A stretch of 53,588 nt of DNA from Lachnospiraceae bacterium (lineage in GTDB: Bacteria; Bacillota; Clostridia; Lachnospirales; Lachnospiraceae): contig VSNM01000038.1 of assembly GCA_009774245.1 (NCBI GenBank), positions 1 through 53,588 of the forward strand, given 5' to 3'. The translations under genes were made by a program, and so were the position numbers. The notes under the pieces are model-generated. The model was not told the DNA's origin. It worked only from the letters and a program-made list of their open reading frames with translations, and did not search any database. Of the stretch, positions 7,701-15,040 are shown piece after piece (position 1 is the first letter of the stretch; the number at the start of each line of letters is the position of its first letter).

Positions 7701-10079
7701 GGCGGCTTATTTGCTGATTCTGAAGAAAAGGAATTTGTATATAAGGAAGGTTCCCTTGCAGGGGCAAAATTTGAGGTCTATGCCGCAGAGGACATTTATA
7801 CTACTGACATGCAGACAGACGAGGATGGCAACAGGACAAAGTATTACAGAAAAGGCGATCTTGTAGGAACGCTTACCACCGGGGAAGATGGGAAAGCCAG
7901 CATTTCAGGACTTCCGCTCGGACAGTACCGTGTTGTGGAAACAGAAGCGCCTTATGGATATGTGCTGAACGGGGAAGAGCAGCTTGTAACATTCGTTTAT
8001 GTGGACGATAAAACCCCGGTGATCCATGAAAGCGTGACATTTACCAATGAAAGACAGAAACTGGATATGTCAGTCATTAAGAAAGATGCAGAAGAAGATA
8101 CACCAGTTGCGGGCGCAGTGTTCGGTCTATTTGCCGCAGAGGACATTGAAAATGCCAATGGGGAAGTAATAATTGAAGCAGGCACACTCCTTGAAACTGC
8201 AACATCTGACGAAAACGGCAGGATCGCTTTCATAAAGGATTACCCGTTTGCAGTTTATGAGGCAAAGGAAATGGCAGCGCCGAAAGGCTATGTTTCCAGT
8301 GAGGAAGTAATCACTTTTGAAACAGAGTATCAGGGACAGCATGAAGCAGTTGCAGAATACAGCAGCGAATTTCTGAATGAGCCTACAACCTTTGAATTTA
8401 CAAAGGAGGACATTGCAAGCGGCGCAGAGCTTTCTGGCGCACTGCTTACAGTCATTGACAAGGATGGAAACGTGGTTGACAGATGGACTTCCGTTGCAGA
8501 AGAAGCTCATGTTATCAAGAGACTTGTGGCAGGGGAGACTTATACGCTCCGTGAGGAGTTTGCGCCTTACGGCTACCTGAAAGCAGAGGAAATCCGGTTT
8601 ACAGTGGAAGATACCGCTGACATTCAGGGTGCAGTCATGAAAGACGAGGTTCCGACAGGCGCAATCATCATCAACAAGGACGGAGAATTTGTAACGGACA
8701 CTACCCTTATGAAAGGACACTGGTATGATTTCATTTTCAATTACTTTAAGGACAGTCTTGCGGGTGTTGAATTTGAAGTCTATGCAGCGGAGGACATTGT
8801 AAGCCCGGACGGACTTGACACAATCTATTATGAGGCGGACGAACTTGTGGCAACTATTGTCACTGACGAGAAAGGCTATGCAAGCATTGACAGTCTGCCG
8901 CTTGGAAAGTATTACCTTGTGGAGACAAAGACACTGGAAGGATTCGTTCTGGACGATACACCAATCGAAGCAGACCTTTCCTATATCGATCAGGATACCA
9001 AAGTGGTTTATGCCGGAATGAACATCAGCAATGAGAGACAGAAAGTGCAGATCACAGTGGTAAAGAAAGAGGCAGGCACGAAAGAAGTCCTTGAGGGTGC
9101 AGTATTCGGTCTGTTTGCTAAAGAGGACATTGTGAATAAAGACGGTAAAGTTATTGTAAAGGCTGGCACTGAAATTGAACGTGGCGTGACCGGAAAGGAC
9201 GGGAAACTGACATTTGTGTCTGACCTCCCTCTTGGAAAGTATTATGTGCAGGAAATGACAGCACCAAAGGGATATGTGAAATCAGATAAAGTATTCGACG
9301 TGGATGCGTCTTATCAGGGTGACGATAAGAAAGTAATCGAATTTGATGCAGAGTTTGAGAACAAGCCGATCAAAGTCCAGATTTCAAAGACTGACATCAC
9401 GGGCGACAATGAGCTTGAGGGTGCAGTTCTTTCCGTCATTGATGCAGATGGCAACCTGATTGAGAAGTGGACTTCCGGCAAAGAGCCGCACATGATTGAA
9501 AAGCTGCCTGCCGGAAAATATACCCTGCGTGAAGAAACAGCGCCATTTGGGTATGTAATTGCACAGGACATTGAGTTTGAGGTAAAGGAGACTGATGAAA
9601 TCCAAAAAGTGGCAATGAAGGACGAAGTAGCAGTTGGAAAAATCATCATCAGCAAGAAATCAGAGGACGGAAAGGCGCTTGCAGGCGCAAAATTTGAAAT
9701 CCGTGACAAGGACGGGAAAGTGATCGAGACGCTTACAACGGACAAGGATGGTCATGCTGAAAGCGGCGAACTTCCGATTGCAACATTTAAGGATGGCAAG
9801 TATGAGGATACAATCACTTATACCGTGGTGGAAGTGGAGGCTCCGAAAGGGTATCTCCTTGATTCCACGCCGAAGGAAGTGAAGTTTGAATACAAGGACG
9901 GAAAAACGAGAGTGGTAGAGTACACCCTTGAAGTAACAAACAAGCCTACGGAACCGAAGCTCCCGCAGACCGGGGACAACATGAACCCGTGGGTATTTGC
10001 AGGGTTCGGGCTTGCGGCTGTTGCTGCCGGACTCGGCATCATCTTCTGGAAGAAGAAAAAAGATGGCGCAGAAGCGTAA
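4707..10079 (+). CDS. Giant thioester/SpaA-repeat LPQTG-anchored surface protein
   Basis: Signal peptide MKQKMKRFMAGFLALLTVF...TTAFAA (1-32) is followed by a TQxA-type thioester domain: Cys75 (AAYCMNFG) and Gln134 (ATQAMVW) are placed to form the Cys-Gln thioester used to bind host or partner-cell surfaces covalently. From about residue 305, roughly thirteen SpaA/Cna-B-like domains follow, most ending in an E-box such as VKEITAPKGY or RVVETEAPYGY that supplies the isopeptide glutamate. Domains 7-9 and 10-12 repeat as a three-domain block, which points to internal duplication. The C-terminus is LPQTG (1752) plus a hydrophobic helix and KKKK tail, a sortase substrate. A sortase is encoded at 43198. 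The ATG follows AAGGAGG. The likely role is contact between mating cells or adhesion. Confidence 0.93.
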   Translation: MKQKMKRFMAGFLALLTVFTTLFSNGTTAFAASSSANIAFWYASTRSSGEVSELKAGYDHGKILYAILDGNAAYCMNFGLAADGGQLMNSYPNSSTSMTAQQEKLLSYCLYFGFNSNSATPPSNDQCDQFIATQAMVWVIVGNLFGTGSGDSAARKLCDTAPNPSSSYAYYTSLKNNISKSYNATRPSFASRTQSGAETYELKWNEGNQRFEKTLNDSNGVLGSFDISLSGFKVEKNGNSLTISSKEVNTTATMATMNSTAGEVETTSSCVFWLTEKANYQEFVSERPSADPIHAYFKVKTENIGYGEIVKTDESSGVKLKGAVYGIYSDSGCTNKVDTMTTDGNGYAKSNALVAGTYYVKEITAPKGYVLSGKVHTLTVKAGQTTGISATDKEQLGAITIYKEGEVLTGWNGSNFTYEKKKLPGAVFKVTAGADIYKADGTKVYNKGDLIAENLQTGSDGQVVLTDLHLGTYVVTETKSIDGYTINTEPHTVKIEYKDQMVEVQYESATVLNTRQKAEVSVTKKDSETANPLDGGQYTLYAGNDIRNYAGQVIVTKGTALQTVTTGEDGSAAYTVDLPIANSYYISETQAPYAYYRNSSDIYSFDFNYLPETTAKASFTHTFANDRTTAKIHIYKIDKETGKAVPQGDAKLEGAVYGLYARNDIVHPDGATGIIFHAGDIVATLTTDEGGNAEVKNLYLGDYYVKEITPSEGYLLDEEEHDVVCDYEGDLVAEVSRSTTSAEQVIKQPFQLIKVSDNGDDTEAPVLSGAGFTAYLKSSLSVLEDGSYDFDSAKPVEIGSKGETTLFTDAKGHIVTQPIPYGTYVVIETVTPHNMQPVRPFEVRIVENHPTEPQVWRVFIDREFTAKLRVIKKDADTKQTVLIPDTEFKIFNLDKNEYVKMVTTYPSKVTHTSFFTDGDGDLILPDVLKIGNYRIEEVKAPHGYVLNTNYVEVSVDSDTFYETDPDTYDAIITVEYEDEPVVGELTVEKKGEILDGYKGGLFADSEEKEFVYKEGSLAGAKFEVYAAEDIYTTDMQTDEDGNRTKYYRKGDLVGTLTTGEDGKASISGLPLGQYRVVETEAPYGYVLNGEEQLVTFVYVDDKTPVIHESVTFTNERQKLDMSVIKKDAEEDTPVAGAVFGLFAAEDIENANGEVIIEAGTLLETATSDENGRIAFIKDYPFAVYEAKEMAAPKGYVSSEEVITFETEYQGQHEAVAEYSSEFLNEPTTFEFTKEDIASGAELSGALLTVIDKDGNVVDRWTSVAEEAHVIKRLVAGETYTLREEFAPYGYLKAEEIRFTVEDTADIQGAVMKDEVPTGAIIINKDGEFVTDTTLMKGHWYDFIFNYFKDSLAGVEFEVYAAEDIVSPDGLDTIYYEADELVATIVTDEKGYASIDSLPLGKYYLVETKTLEGFVLDDTPIEADLSYIDQDTKVVYAGMNISNERQKVQITVVKKEAGTKEVLEGAVFGLFAKEDIVNKDGKVIVKAGTEIERGVTGKDGKLTFVSDLPLGKYYVQEMTAPKGYVKSDKVFDVDASYQGDDKKVIEFDAEFENKPIKVQISKTDITGDNELEGAVLSVIDADGNLIEKWTSGKEPHMIEKLPAGKYTLREETAPFGYVIAQDIEFEVKETDEIQKVAMKDEVAVGKIIISKKSEDGKALAGAKFEIRDKDGKVIETLTTDKDGHAESGELPIATFKDGKYEDTITYTVVEVEAPKGYLLDSTPKEVKFEYKDGKTRVVEYTLEVTNKPTEPKLPQTGDNMNPWVFAGFGLAAVAAGLGIIFWKKKKDGAEA

Positions 10080-10107
10080 GTAATGAATAACAACAGTGCA
10101 TGAACCC

Positions 10108-10152
10108 GGCGGGGCATGTAAGCAGGATCGGCTTATGTGTCCCGCCTTTTTT
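10108..10152 (+). terminator. Strong rho-independent terminator after the adhesin gene
   Basis: GGCGGGGCATGTAAGC (10108-10123) pairs over 16 positions with GCTTATGTGTCCCGCC (10131-10146), using three G-U pairs and a 7-base loop. T6 follows at 10147-10152. It isolates the adhesin from the regulator gene downstream. Confidence 0.9.
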
Positions 10153-10173
10153 GCAGCATGGAAAGGAGGACAC

Positions 10174-10458
10174 ATGACAACAGGGGAAAGGATACGGTTT
10201 TACCGAAAGCAGAAAGGAATGACCTTAAAGGAACTTGGTGAGAAAGCAGGCTTCTTAAACTGCGGGGATGTGCGCATGGCACAGTACCAGAGCGGTGCAA
10301 GGGTTCCAAAGGCAGCTACCCTTGAAAAGATTGCAGAGGCTCTTGATGTGCCTGTGGACGCTTTATGCTGCACTGCATCGGAATGTATGAAATGCAAAAG
10401 TTTCAGGCTGGAACAGTTGCAGGAATACAGGAGGGCAGGAAAGGAGGAGAGGATTTAA
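10174..10458 (+). CDS. XRE-family helix-turn-helix regulator
   Basis: ATG 10174 follows GAAAGGAGGA, directly after the terminator. The 94-residue product has a classic HTH_3 domain at residues 1-65: GERIRFYRKQKGMTLKELGEKAG, with the recognition region around NCGDVRMAQYQSGARVPK and a final helix TLEKIAEALDVPVDAL. The C-terminal 30 residues contain C-x6-C-x2-C (CCTASECMKCKS), perhaps a metal or redox-sensing tail. It heads the operon with DUF5688, RadC and primase-like genes, and its stop overlaps the next ATG (TAATG), so it probably regulates this block or the transfer genes. Confidence 0.88.
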   Translation: MTTGERIRFYRKQKGMTLKELGEKAGFLNCGDVRMAQYQSGARVPKAATLEKIAEALDVPVDALCCTASECMKCKSFRLEQLQEYRRAGKEERI

Positions 10459-11447
10459 TGATGGATTATGAGATCTTCAAAGATGTGGTAACAGAGAAAT
10501 TTTTATCCTATATGCCTAAAGATTATCAGGGCATGGAGGTAAAGGTTGCTTTGGTGGAAAAGGTCAACCGTAAACTGGACGGGCTACAGTTACTGGAGAA
10601 CGGGGAGAAAATAGATTCCCCCACCATATATATCAATGACATTTACGATGAATATTTAAGGACGGGGGACTTGCAGGAATCCTTGCAGAATGCAGCAGAT
10701 GCATTGGACAGGGTGTTTAAGGAGGAACCAGTCTCGCCGCTTGATATGCGCAAGGCAAAAGACAATATCATATTCCAGCTTGTGAATACCGTGCAGAATG
10801 AGGATATGCTGAAAAAAATGCCGCACAGGGAGTTTCAGGATTTATCCATTATCTACCGATGGGTGGTAAACGTGGAGGACAAAGGCATTGCAAGCGTGGT
10901 AGTCCACAATGGACTGGCAAAGGAACTGGGGATGGATGAAGAACAGTTATTTAAGGCTGCTGCGGAAAACACCAGACGCATACTGCCGCCCGTAATAAAA
11001 TCAATGAATGAAGTTATCAGGGAGATGTTTCTGGCTGACGGTATGCCGCCATCAATGGCAGACCTTATGATCGGGGAGATGCCGCCGCAGGAAACCATGT
11101 GGGTTATTTCAAATGACCGCAGGATAGATGGTGCGGTTTCCATGCTTTATGAAGATAAGCTGCACAAACTGGCAGAAAATGTAGAGAGTGACCTGTATAT
11201 CCTGCCTTCTTCCGTGCATGAAGTCATAGCCGTATCCGTAGAAATGGGAGAACCGGAAGAACTTGCACAGATGGTTGCTGAGGTAAACATGGATCAGGTG
11301 GATCTGGAAGATAGGCTTTCCAATCAGGTATACCACTATGACAAAGACCTGCGCAGGATCACGCTTGCAACTGACACGCCAAACAAAAGGCTGGACGGTG
11401 TTGTGGCAGAACAGGGGCTTGTCTATGAAGCGAAACAGTCCAGATAG
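10458..11447 (+). CDS. DUF5688-family protein
   Basis: ATG 10458 overlaps the previous stop (TAATG), and ATG 10461 is an alternative. GGAGGAGAGG lies upstream. The 329-residue soluble product matches my memory of the DUF5688 family common in Lachnospiraceae mobile elements: an N-terminal EIFKDVVTEKFLSYMP segment, a central YRWVVNVEDKGIASVVVHN strand region and a C-terminal SDLYILPSSVHEVIAV motif followed by NQVYHYDKDLRRITLA. No enzymatic motif is apparent. These proteins often occur in several copies next to polyvalent accessory genes, and their function is unknown. The family name is a recollection, not a search. Confidence 0.75.
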   Translation: MMDYEIFKDVVTEKFLSYMPKDYQGMEVKVALVEKVNRKLDGLQLLENGEKIDSPTIYINDIYDEYLRTGDLQESLQNAADALDRVFKEEPVSPLDMRKAKDNIIFQLVNTVQNEDMLKKMPHREFQDLSIIYRWVVNVEDKGIASVVVHNGLAKELGMDEEQLFKAAAENTRRILPPVIKSMNEVIREMFLADGMPPSMADLMIGEMPPQETMWVISNDRRIDGAVSMLYEDKLHKLAENVESDLYILPSSVHEVIAVSVEMGEPEELAQMVAEVNMDQVDLEDRLSNQVYHYDKDLRRITLATDTPNKRLDGVVAEQGLVYEAKQSR

Positions 11448-11462
11448 GGGGATTGCTATTAT

Positions 11463-11597
11463 ATGGAAGAAATAGCAAAAGAACTGACAGTAAAGGAGCT
11501 TTTGGAACTGGTGCAGCGGCAGGAGGGGGAATTTATTATCCGTATTGAGCCGGGAGGGGAGGAAACAAATGCAGATGCAGGAACAGGAACCCTTTAA
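11463..11597 (+). CDS. 44-residue acidic small protein overlapping radC-like gene
   Basis: ATG 11463 lies 13 bases after the upstream stop, with GGGGG nearby as a moderate ribosome site. The product MEEIAKELTVKELLELVQRQ continues EGEFIIRIEP and ends at 11597, overlapping the first 29 bases of the RadC-like gene in another frame. The N-terminal 30 residues form a plausible helix-strand microdomain, and the last 14 residues are shaped by the overlap. Coupling with RadC is likely. The function is unknown. Confidence 0.5.
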   Translation: MEEIAKELTVKELLELVQRQEGEFIIRIEPGGEETNADAGTGTL

Positions 11598-12117
11598 ACT
11601 GGAAGTCGTATCGGTAAGGCTGGTAAAGGATGCGCCCCTGTTTTCAGACCATAAGATCACAAGCCCGCAAGATGCCGTAAAGGTAGTGGGGGATTTCCTG
11701 TGTGAAATGGACAGGGAGGTGGTGTGTGTCATCAACCTGAAATCAGACGGAACCCCTATTAACTGTAACATTGTGAGCATAGGCGCAATTAACCAGACCA
11801 TTGCAGAACCGAGGGAGTTTTTTAAGTCAAGCATTTTATCCAATGCAGCGGGAATGATCATGGTGCATAATCACCCAAGCGGTGAGCTTGTGCCTTCAAG
11901 ACAGGACGTTTTAATAACACACAGGATTTTAGAATTGACGGAACTTATGGGGATAAGGCTTGCTGACCATGTGATCGTAGGCGGTGACAACAGCCAGTAT
12001 TTTAGTTTCAGTGAAAAAAAGCTGTTACAGTATCCCTCATTTTCTTTTACTGCGGATTATAATGAACTGGATTTTGGGAAAACGGCAATGGTGGCAGAAA
12101 AAGGGAAAGCAAGGTGA
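11569..12117 (+). CDS. RadC-like JAB/MPN-domain protein
   Basis: ATG 11569 follows GGGAGGGGAGG. The 182-residue protein has the RadC/JAMM core: His100-x-His102-Pro-Ser-Gly and Asp113 in HNHPSGELVPSRQD, followed by ITHRILELTELMGIRLADHVIVGG. That is a complete metalloprotease-like metal site (HxH-x10-D). The N-terminal helix-hairpin-helix half of chromosomal RadC is absent, as usual for copies on plasmids and conjugative elements (the YkfG/RadC accessory type). The biochemical role of these stand-alone MPN proteins is unclear, and an anti-restriction or establishment role is only a guess. The gene overlaps the previous frame and is followed by the Toprim gene 4 bases later. Confidence 0.88.
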   Translation: MQMQEQEPFKLEVVSVRLVKDAPLFSDHKITSPQDAVKVVGDFLCEMDREVVCVINLKSDGTPINCNIVSIGAINQTIAEPREFFKSSILSNAAGMIMVHNHPSGELVPSRQDVLITHRILELTELMGIRLADHVIVGGDNSQYFSFSEKKLLQYPSFSFTADYNELDFGKTAMVAEKGKAR

Positions 12118-12121
12118 GGCG

Positions 12122-13114
12122 ATGGAAGAAAGGAGAAGTTTTACGGCAGAGGAACTTGCGCTTGCAAAGAGCGTTGACTTAACGGCAGTAGCGGCAAGCC
12201 TCGGCTACACCGTAAAAAAGATAGGCAGATACCACACCCTGAAAGAAATGGATTCGATACGGATTTACAACCGCACGAACTGGTTTCGGTGGTCAAGGGA
12301 ACATGATAGGGGAAACAACGGCGGCTCGCAGATAGATTTCCTGCGTGTCTTTGCAGGAATGGAAGTCAAGGACGCTGTTTTCTGGCTGCTTGATTTTTCC
12401 GGATACCGGAGGGACGGGGACTGGGAAAAAAAGAGTGCCAATGTGTATGTGGAAAAAATAGAAGGAAAGCATTCCACGGAAGAAAAGAAAAAGCCGTTTG
12501 TACTCCCTGCCCGTGCAAAGAACAATGACTATCTGTATTCGTACCTGACAGGGGACAGGGCGCTTGACAGGCATACAGTGGATTATTTTGTAAGCTGCGG
12601 ATTGATCTATGAAGAGCGCAGTCACCACAACATTGTCTTTAAAGGGAACGATGTGCAGGGCAAAACACGCTTTGCAAGCATGAGGGGAGTGTTTGACCGG
12701 GAAGGGAAACCGTTCAAGTGCGATGTGGCGGGCAATGACAAGAATTACGGGTTCAATATCTGGTATGGAAAAAGCGATGAAGTCATGGTGTTTGAAGCAC
12801 CGATAGACCTGATGAGCTATGTGGAGATCCGTGGGGATTATGAGACAAACAAGGTGGCTCTTGGGATGCTTTCCGATGCTCCGCTTGCCACATTCTTAGA
12901 GGAACACCCAAAAGTCAGGAAGATTTCTTTCTGTCTGGACAATGACGGACCGGGCAGGAAAGCGGCAGATGCACTCATGGAAAAATACTACGGGCTGGAT
13001 TATGAGGTGGAGGACTGCCCGCCGCCAAAGCCTTTCAAGGACTATAACCAGTGGCTTCAGGAAGCGAAAAAATGCCTGTGTGCAGCCACGCCAAAACGGG
13101 AAATGGCACGGTAG
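12122..13114 (+). CDS. DUF3991/Toprim primase-like protein
   Basis: The start is ATG 12122, after AGGTGAGGCG. The 330-residue protein begins with a helical segment SVDLTAVAASLGYTV, then a DUF3991-type core (IRIYNRTNWFRWSREHDRGN, SQIDFLRVF) that replaces a zinc-binding CHC2 domain, and ends with a Toprim fold. The Toprim glutamate is in VMVFEAPIDLMSY (about 222-234) and its DxD in FCLDNDGPGRKAA (about 271-283). This arrangement is typical of primase-like proteins of Tn1549-type elements, which probably prime the complementary strand after transfer. It sits directly before the iteron/hairpin region, which fits a role in replication from that site. Confidence 0.87.
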   Translation: MEERRSFTAEELALAKSVDLTAVAASLGYTVKKIGRYHTLKEMDSIRIYNRTNWFRWSREHDRGNNGGSQIDFLRVFAGMEVKDAVFWLLDFSGYRRDGDWEKKSANVYVEKIEGKHSTEEKKKPFVLPARAKNNDYLYSYLTGDRALDRHTVDYFVSCGLIYEERSHHNIVFKGNDVQGKTRFASMRGVFDREGKPFKCDVAGNDKNYGFNIWYGKSDEVMVFEAPIDLMSYVEIRGDYETNKVALGMLSDAPLATFLEEHPKVRKISFCLDNDGPGRKAADALMEKYYGLDYEVEDCPPPKPFKDYNQWLQEAKKCLCAATPKREMAR

Positions 13115-13117
13115 GGT

Positions 13118-13290
13118 TGATTGCAAAAAGTGAGTTCATTTTCCAAAAAAGAACTGAAAAAGCACAATCATTCTGCAAAAATGATTGCAAAAAGCACAAT
13201 CACTGAAAAAGGGCGGAAGGACTGGCGTTGAAGTTCACGAAAAAAAGAACTTAAAAAGTGCTATCAGAACAGGAAAATGATTGCAAAAAG
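13118..13290 (+). repeat. Iteron-like direct and inverted repeats, candidate replication/transfer origin
   Basis: TGATTGCAAAAAG occurs exactly three times (13118-13130, 13182-13194, 13278-13290). AAAAAGCACAATCA occurs twice (13157-13170, 13189-13202). An AGTTC...GAACT inverted pair occurs twice (13133-13155, 13232-13251), each time followed by a -AAAAAG- motif. Long A-runs make the DNA probably bent or easily melted. This 360-base stretch carries no gene and lies between a primase-like gene and the mobilisation genes, which is where iterons of an origin would be expected. Confidence 0.75.
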
Positions 13291-13350
13291 TGAAATCAAA
13301 TTAGAAATATCATATCATATTTTAAGTTCACTATATGTATCAGCGGGGTT

Positions 13351-13422
13351 TTAGGGGCAGTCCCCTAACCAGAGGCATGAGGCGTCTCTCATGCGTATCT
13401 GGCAAATTCCTATCGGAATTTG
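13351..13422 (+). other. Three adjacent hairpins, putative oriT
   Basis: TTAGGGG-CAGT-CCCCTAA (13351-13368, 7-bp stem), then CCAGA...GCATGAG pairing with CTCATGC...TCTGG (13369-13402), then CAAATTCC-TATC-GGAATTTG (13403-13422, 8-bp stem), stand back to back without a U-tract. Consecutive stems beside iterons and just upstream of the LPD28, MobC and relaxase genes are what an origin of transfer looks like. The nick site cannot be identified by eye. Confidence 0.6.
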
Positions 13423-13476
13423 GACTGGGGCGGGAAACAGTGACTTTGTATCATACGGATAAGGAGGTGATTGCAG

Positions 13477-14322
13477 ATGGAAGTCATTGACGTTCAGAAA
13501 GAGGTGCTTGAGGAAGTAGACCTGTTGGGCAGGAAAGGGTATTTCACGGAGCTGCGTGTGGATAAGGAAACAGTGCCGGAGGGGATGCACTGCTATGAGC
13601 TGCGGTATGGTGATGACGACGGTTTTCCGGTGTCCGTGGAGGAAAGTGTCAGGGTAAATTACTTTGGTGCTGTAGTTCTTGCGGAAGAACTGGAACTGGG
13701 GGAAGAAAAAGCACTGCAATTCGGTTATGAGGATTTCGGATATACAGGCGAGCAGATGTATCTTTCACAGGTACAGGGCAAACAGCGTGATGCAGAAGGA
13801 TATGAAGCAATACCGACAGGGGCAGAACTTATAAAGTTCATGGAAGAAAACGGCATATCTTTTCAAATGAATGAGAAAGAAGCAAATCTGATCTGCGGCT
13901 ATATGGACGGTCATGGTTATGTAGTCGGTCAAAAGGACGGGCAGCTTTGCCGTGGGGATCTGTGTGCAGAAACAGACAGGACAGTATGGGAAGAAACAAC
14001 TATAGATGATCTTGTAGATTCTGTGACAGAGTGGAATTATGAGCTTTTGCAGGATGCAAAATCATATATGGACAATTCGGATAATTTATCGGATTTTGTG
14101 TTCCAGCACAGCCGCTACGAGGAGTTATGTGCAGACGAAAAGATACTGGATGCCATGTTTGACAGGACAAAGTATGCAGAACAGATAGAGCATATGGCAC
14201 AGATGCTTGCAGAACAGTTAATTCAGAGTCTACAGTCAAAGGGGGATATTGACGGGGCGGTAAAGGAACTGGTACAGGGTATAAAGGAACAGCCTGAACA
14301 GAAGAAAGGGAGGGCAAGGTAA
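13477..14322 (+). CDS. LPD28-domain accessory protein
   Basis: ATG 13477 sits 9 bases after the GGAGG of AAGGAGGTGA. A TTG at 13471 is too close. The N-terminal 90 residues (DLLGRKGYFTELRVDKETVP, then CYELRYGDDDGFPVSVEESVRVNYFGAVV) match my memory of the large polyvalent protein-associated domain 28. The middle (MNEKEANLICGYMDGHGYVV, about 131-150) resembles modules repeated across Lachnospiraceae element proteins, and the C-terminus is helical with a basic GRAR end. These domains are found in phage and conjugative-element proteins thought to enter recipients with DNA. No catalytic residues are evident. The stop abuts the next ATG (TAAATG), so it is coupled to mobC. Confidence 0.75.
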   Translation: MEVIDVQKEVLEEVDLLGRKGYFTELRVDKETVPEGMHCYELRYGDDDGFPVSVEESVRVNYFGAVVLAEELELGEEKALQFGYEDFGYTGEQMYLSQVQGKQRDAEGYEAIPTGAELIKFMEENGISFQMNEKEANLICGYMDGHGYVVGQKDGQLCRGDLCAETDRTVWEETTIDDLVDSVTEWNYELLQDAKSYMDNSDNLSDFVFQHSRYEELCADEKILDAMFDRTKYAEQIEHMAQMLAEQLIQSLQSKGDIDGAVKELVQGIKEQPEQKKGRAR

Positions 14323-14655
14323 ATGGCGGACAGCATACATTCCGTAAGGAAAACGCTGCGGCTTATGCCGTGTGAGGCAAAGGTGCTTTCGGATAAGGCG
14401 GGTGCGGCGGGGATGTGCGAAGCTGATTACCTGCGCCTGCTGATTACACAGAAACCAAATGACTATCCTGAAATCCGTATCCTTTTAAAAGACCTGATTA
14501 ATGAAGTCAATGCAATCGGGAACAACATCAACCAGATCACAAGGAACTATAATTCAAAGCTGTACCGCACGGAGGACAGGGAGCTTTTAAGCGCTTATAT
14601 GAAAAAACTCAACGTGACCGTAAGGGAGGCGGTGGATAAGATAGGCAACATGTAA
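14323..14655 (+). CDS. mobC: MobC-like relaxosome accessory protein
   Basis: The ATG immediately follows the preceding stop. The 110-residue protein has an N-terminal RHH-like segment (KTLRLMPCEAKVLSDKAGAAGM) and the MobC signature region LLKDLINEVNAIGNNINQITRNYNS, followed by a helix. MobC proteins bind near oriT, bend or melt the DNA and help the relaxase nick. It is encoded two genes upstream of the relaxase and about 900 bases after the putative oriT hairpins, the standard arrangement. Confidence 0.9.
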   Translation: MADSIHSVRKTLRLMPCEAKVLSDKAGAAGMCEADYLRLLITQKPNDYPEIRILLKDLINEVNAIGNNINQITRNYNSKLYRTEDRELLSAYMKKLNVTVREAVDKIGNM

Positions 14656-14671
14656 GGAAAGGGGAAGCCAT

Positions 14672-15025
14672 TTGACGGAAACACTAACGGAAACACAGGA
14701 AGAACGCCTGCGTGAAAGCGGCTATTTTCTCTATCAGGGCTGTCATTTTAAGCCAGTAAGGAAATTTACGGAAAAAGATGGGGACTTCAATAAAATAGTA
14801 AGGCGGCTGAAACGTGAAGATGAACTTGGAATGACAGCGGCAGATTATTATGGGAAACAGAAACACCCATATTCTTATGAAGAATTTTATGCAGCATCCA
14901 CGGATAAGAAAGCGGATGTTTTCTTTTGTCTTGAGACAATGAAGCAATATGTTCCCTGCACACATGAGATGCAGGAGTATGTCATGGAACCGGACAAGAA
15001 ACAGGACAGAGGGAAAATAAGGTAA
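14672..15025 (+). CDS. Hypothetical 117-residue protein between MobC and relaxase
   Basis: The start is TTG 14672, after AAGGAAAGGGG. The product is soluble and charged, beginning MTETLTETQEERLRESGYFLYQ and ending in a basic tail. A segment HFKPVRKFTEKDGDFNKIVRR may form a small alpha/beta domain, and a central HPYSYEEFYAAS stretch is aromatic. I do not recognise the family. Its position between mobC and the relaxase, with 16-base gaps on both sides, argues for a relaxosome or transfer-regulation role, but nothing in the sequence proves it. Confidence 0.7.
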   Translation: MTETLTETQEERLRESGYFLYQGCHFKPVRKFTEKDGDFNKIVRRLKREDELGMTAADYYGKQKHPYSYEEFYAASTDKKADVFFCLETMKQYVPCTHEMQEYVMEPDKKQDRGKIR

Positions 15026-15040
15026 AGGCGGCGGGGAAGA

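Noticed and set aside
11109..11861. 250-codon minus-strand frame
   Set aside because: Antisense to the DUF5688 and RadC-like genes. No SD, composition of a shadow frame, and it would need a promoter inside a tight operon.
13118..13290. CRISPR array
   Set aside because: The repeats are 13-14 bases, only two or three copies, with unequal spacers and internal dyads, which fits iterons and not CRISPR.
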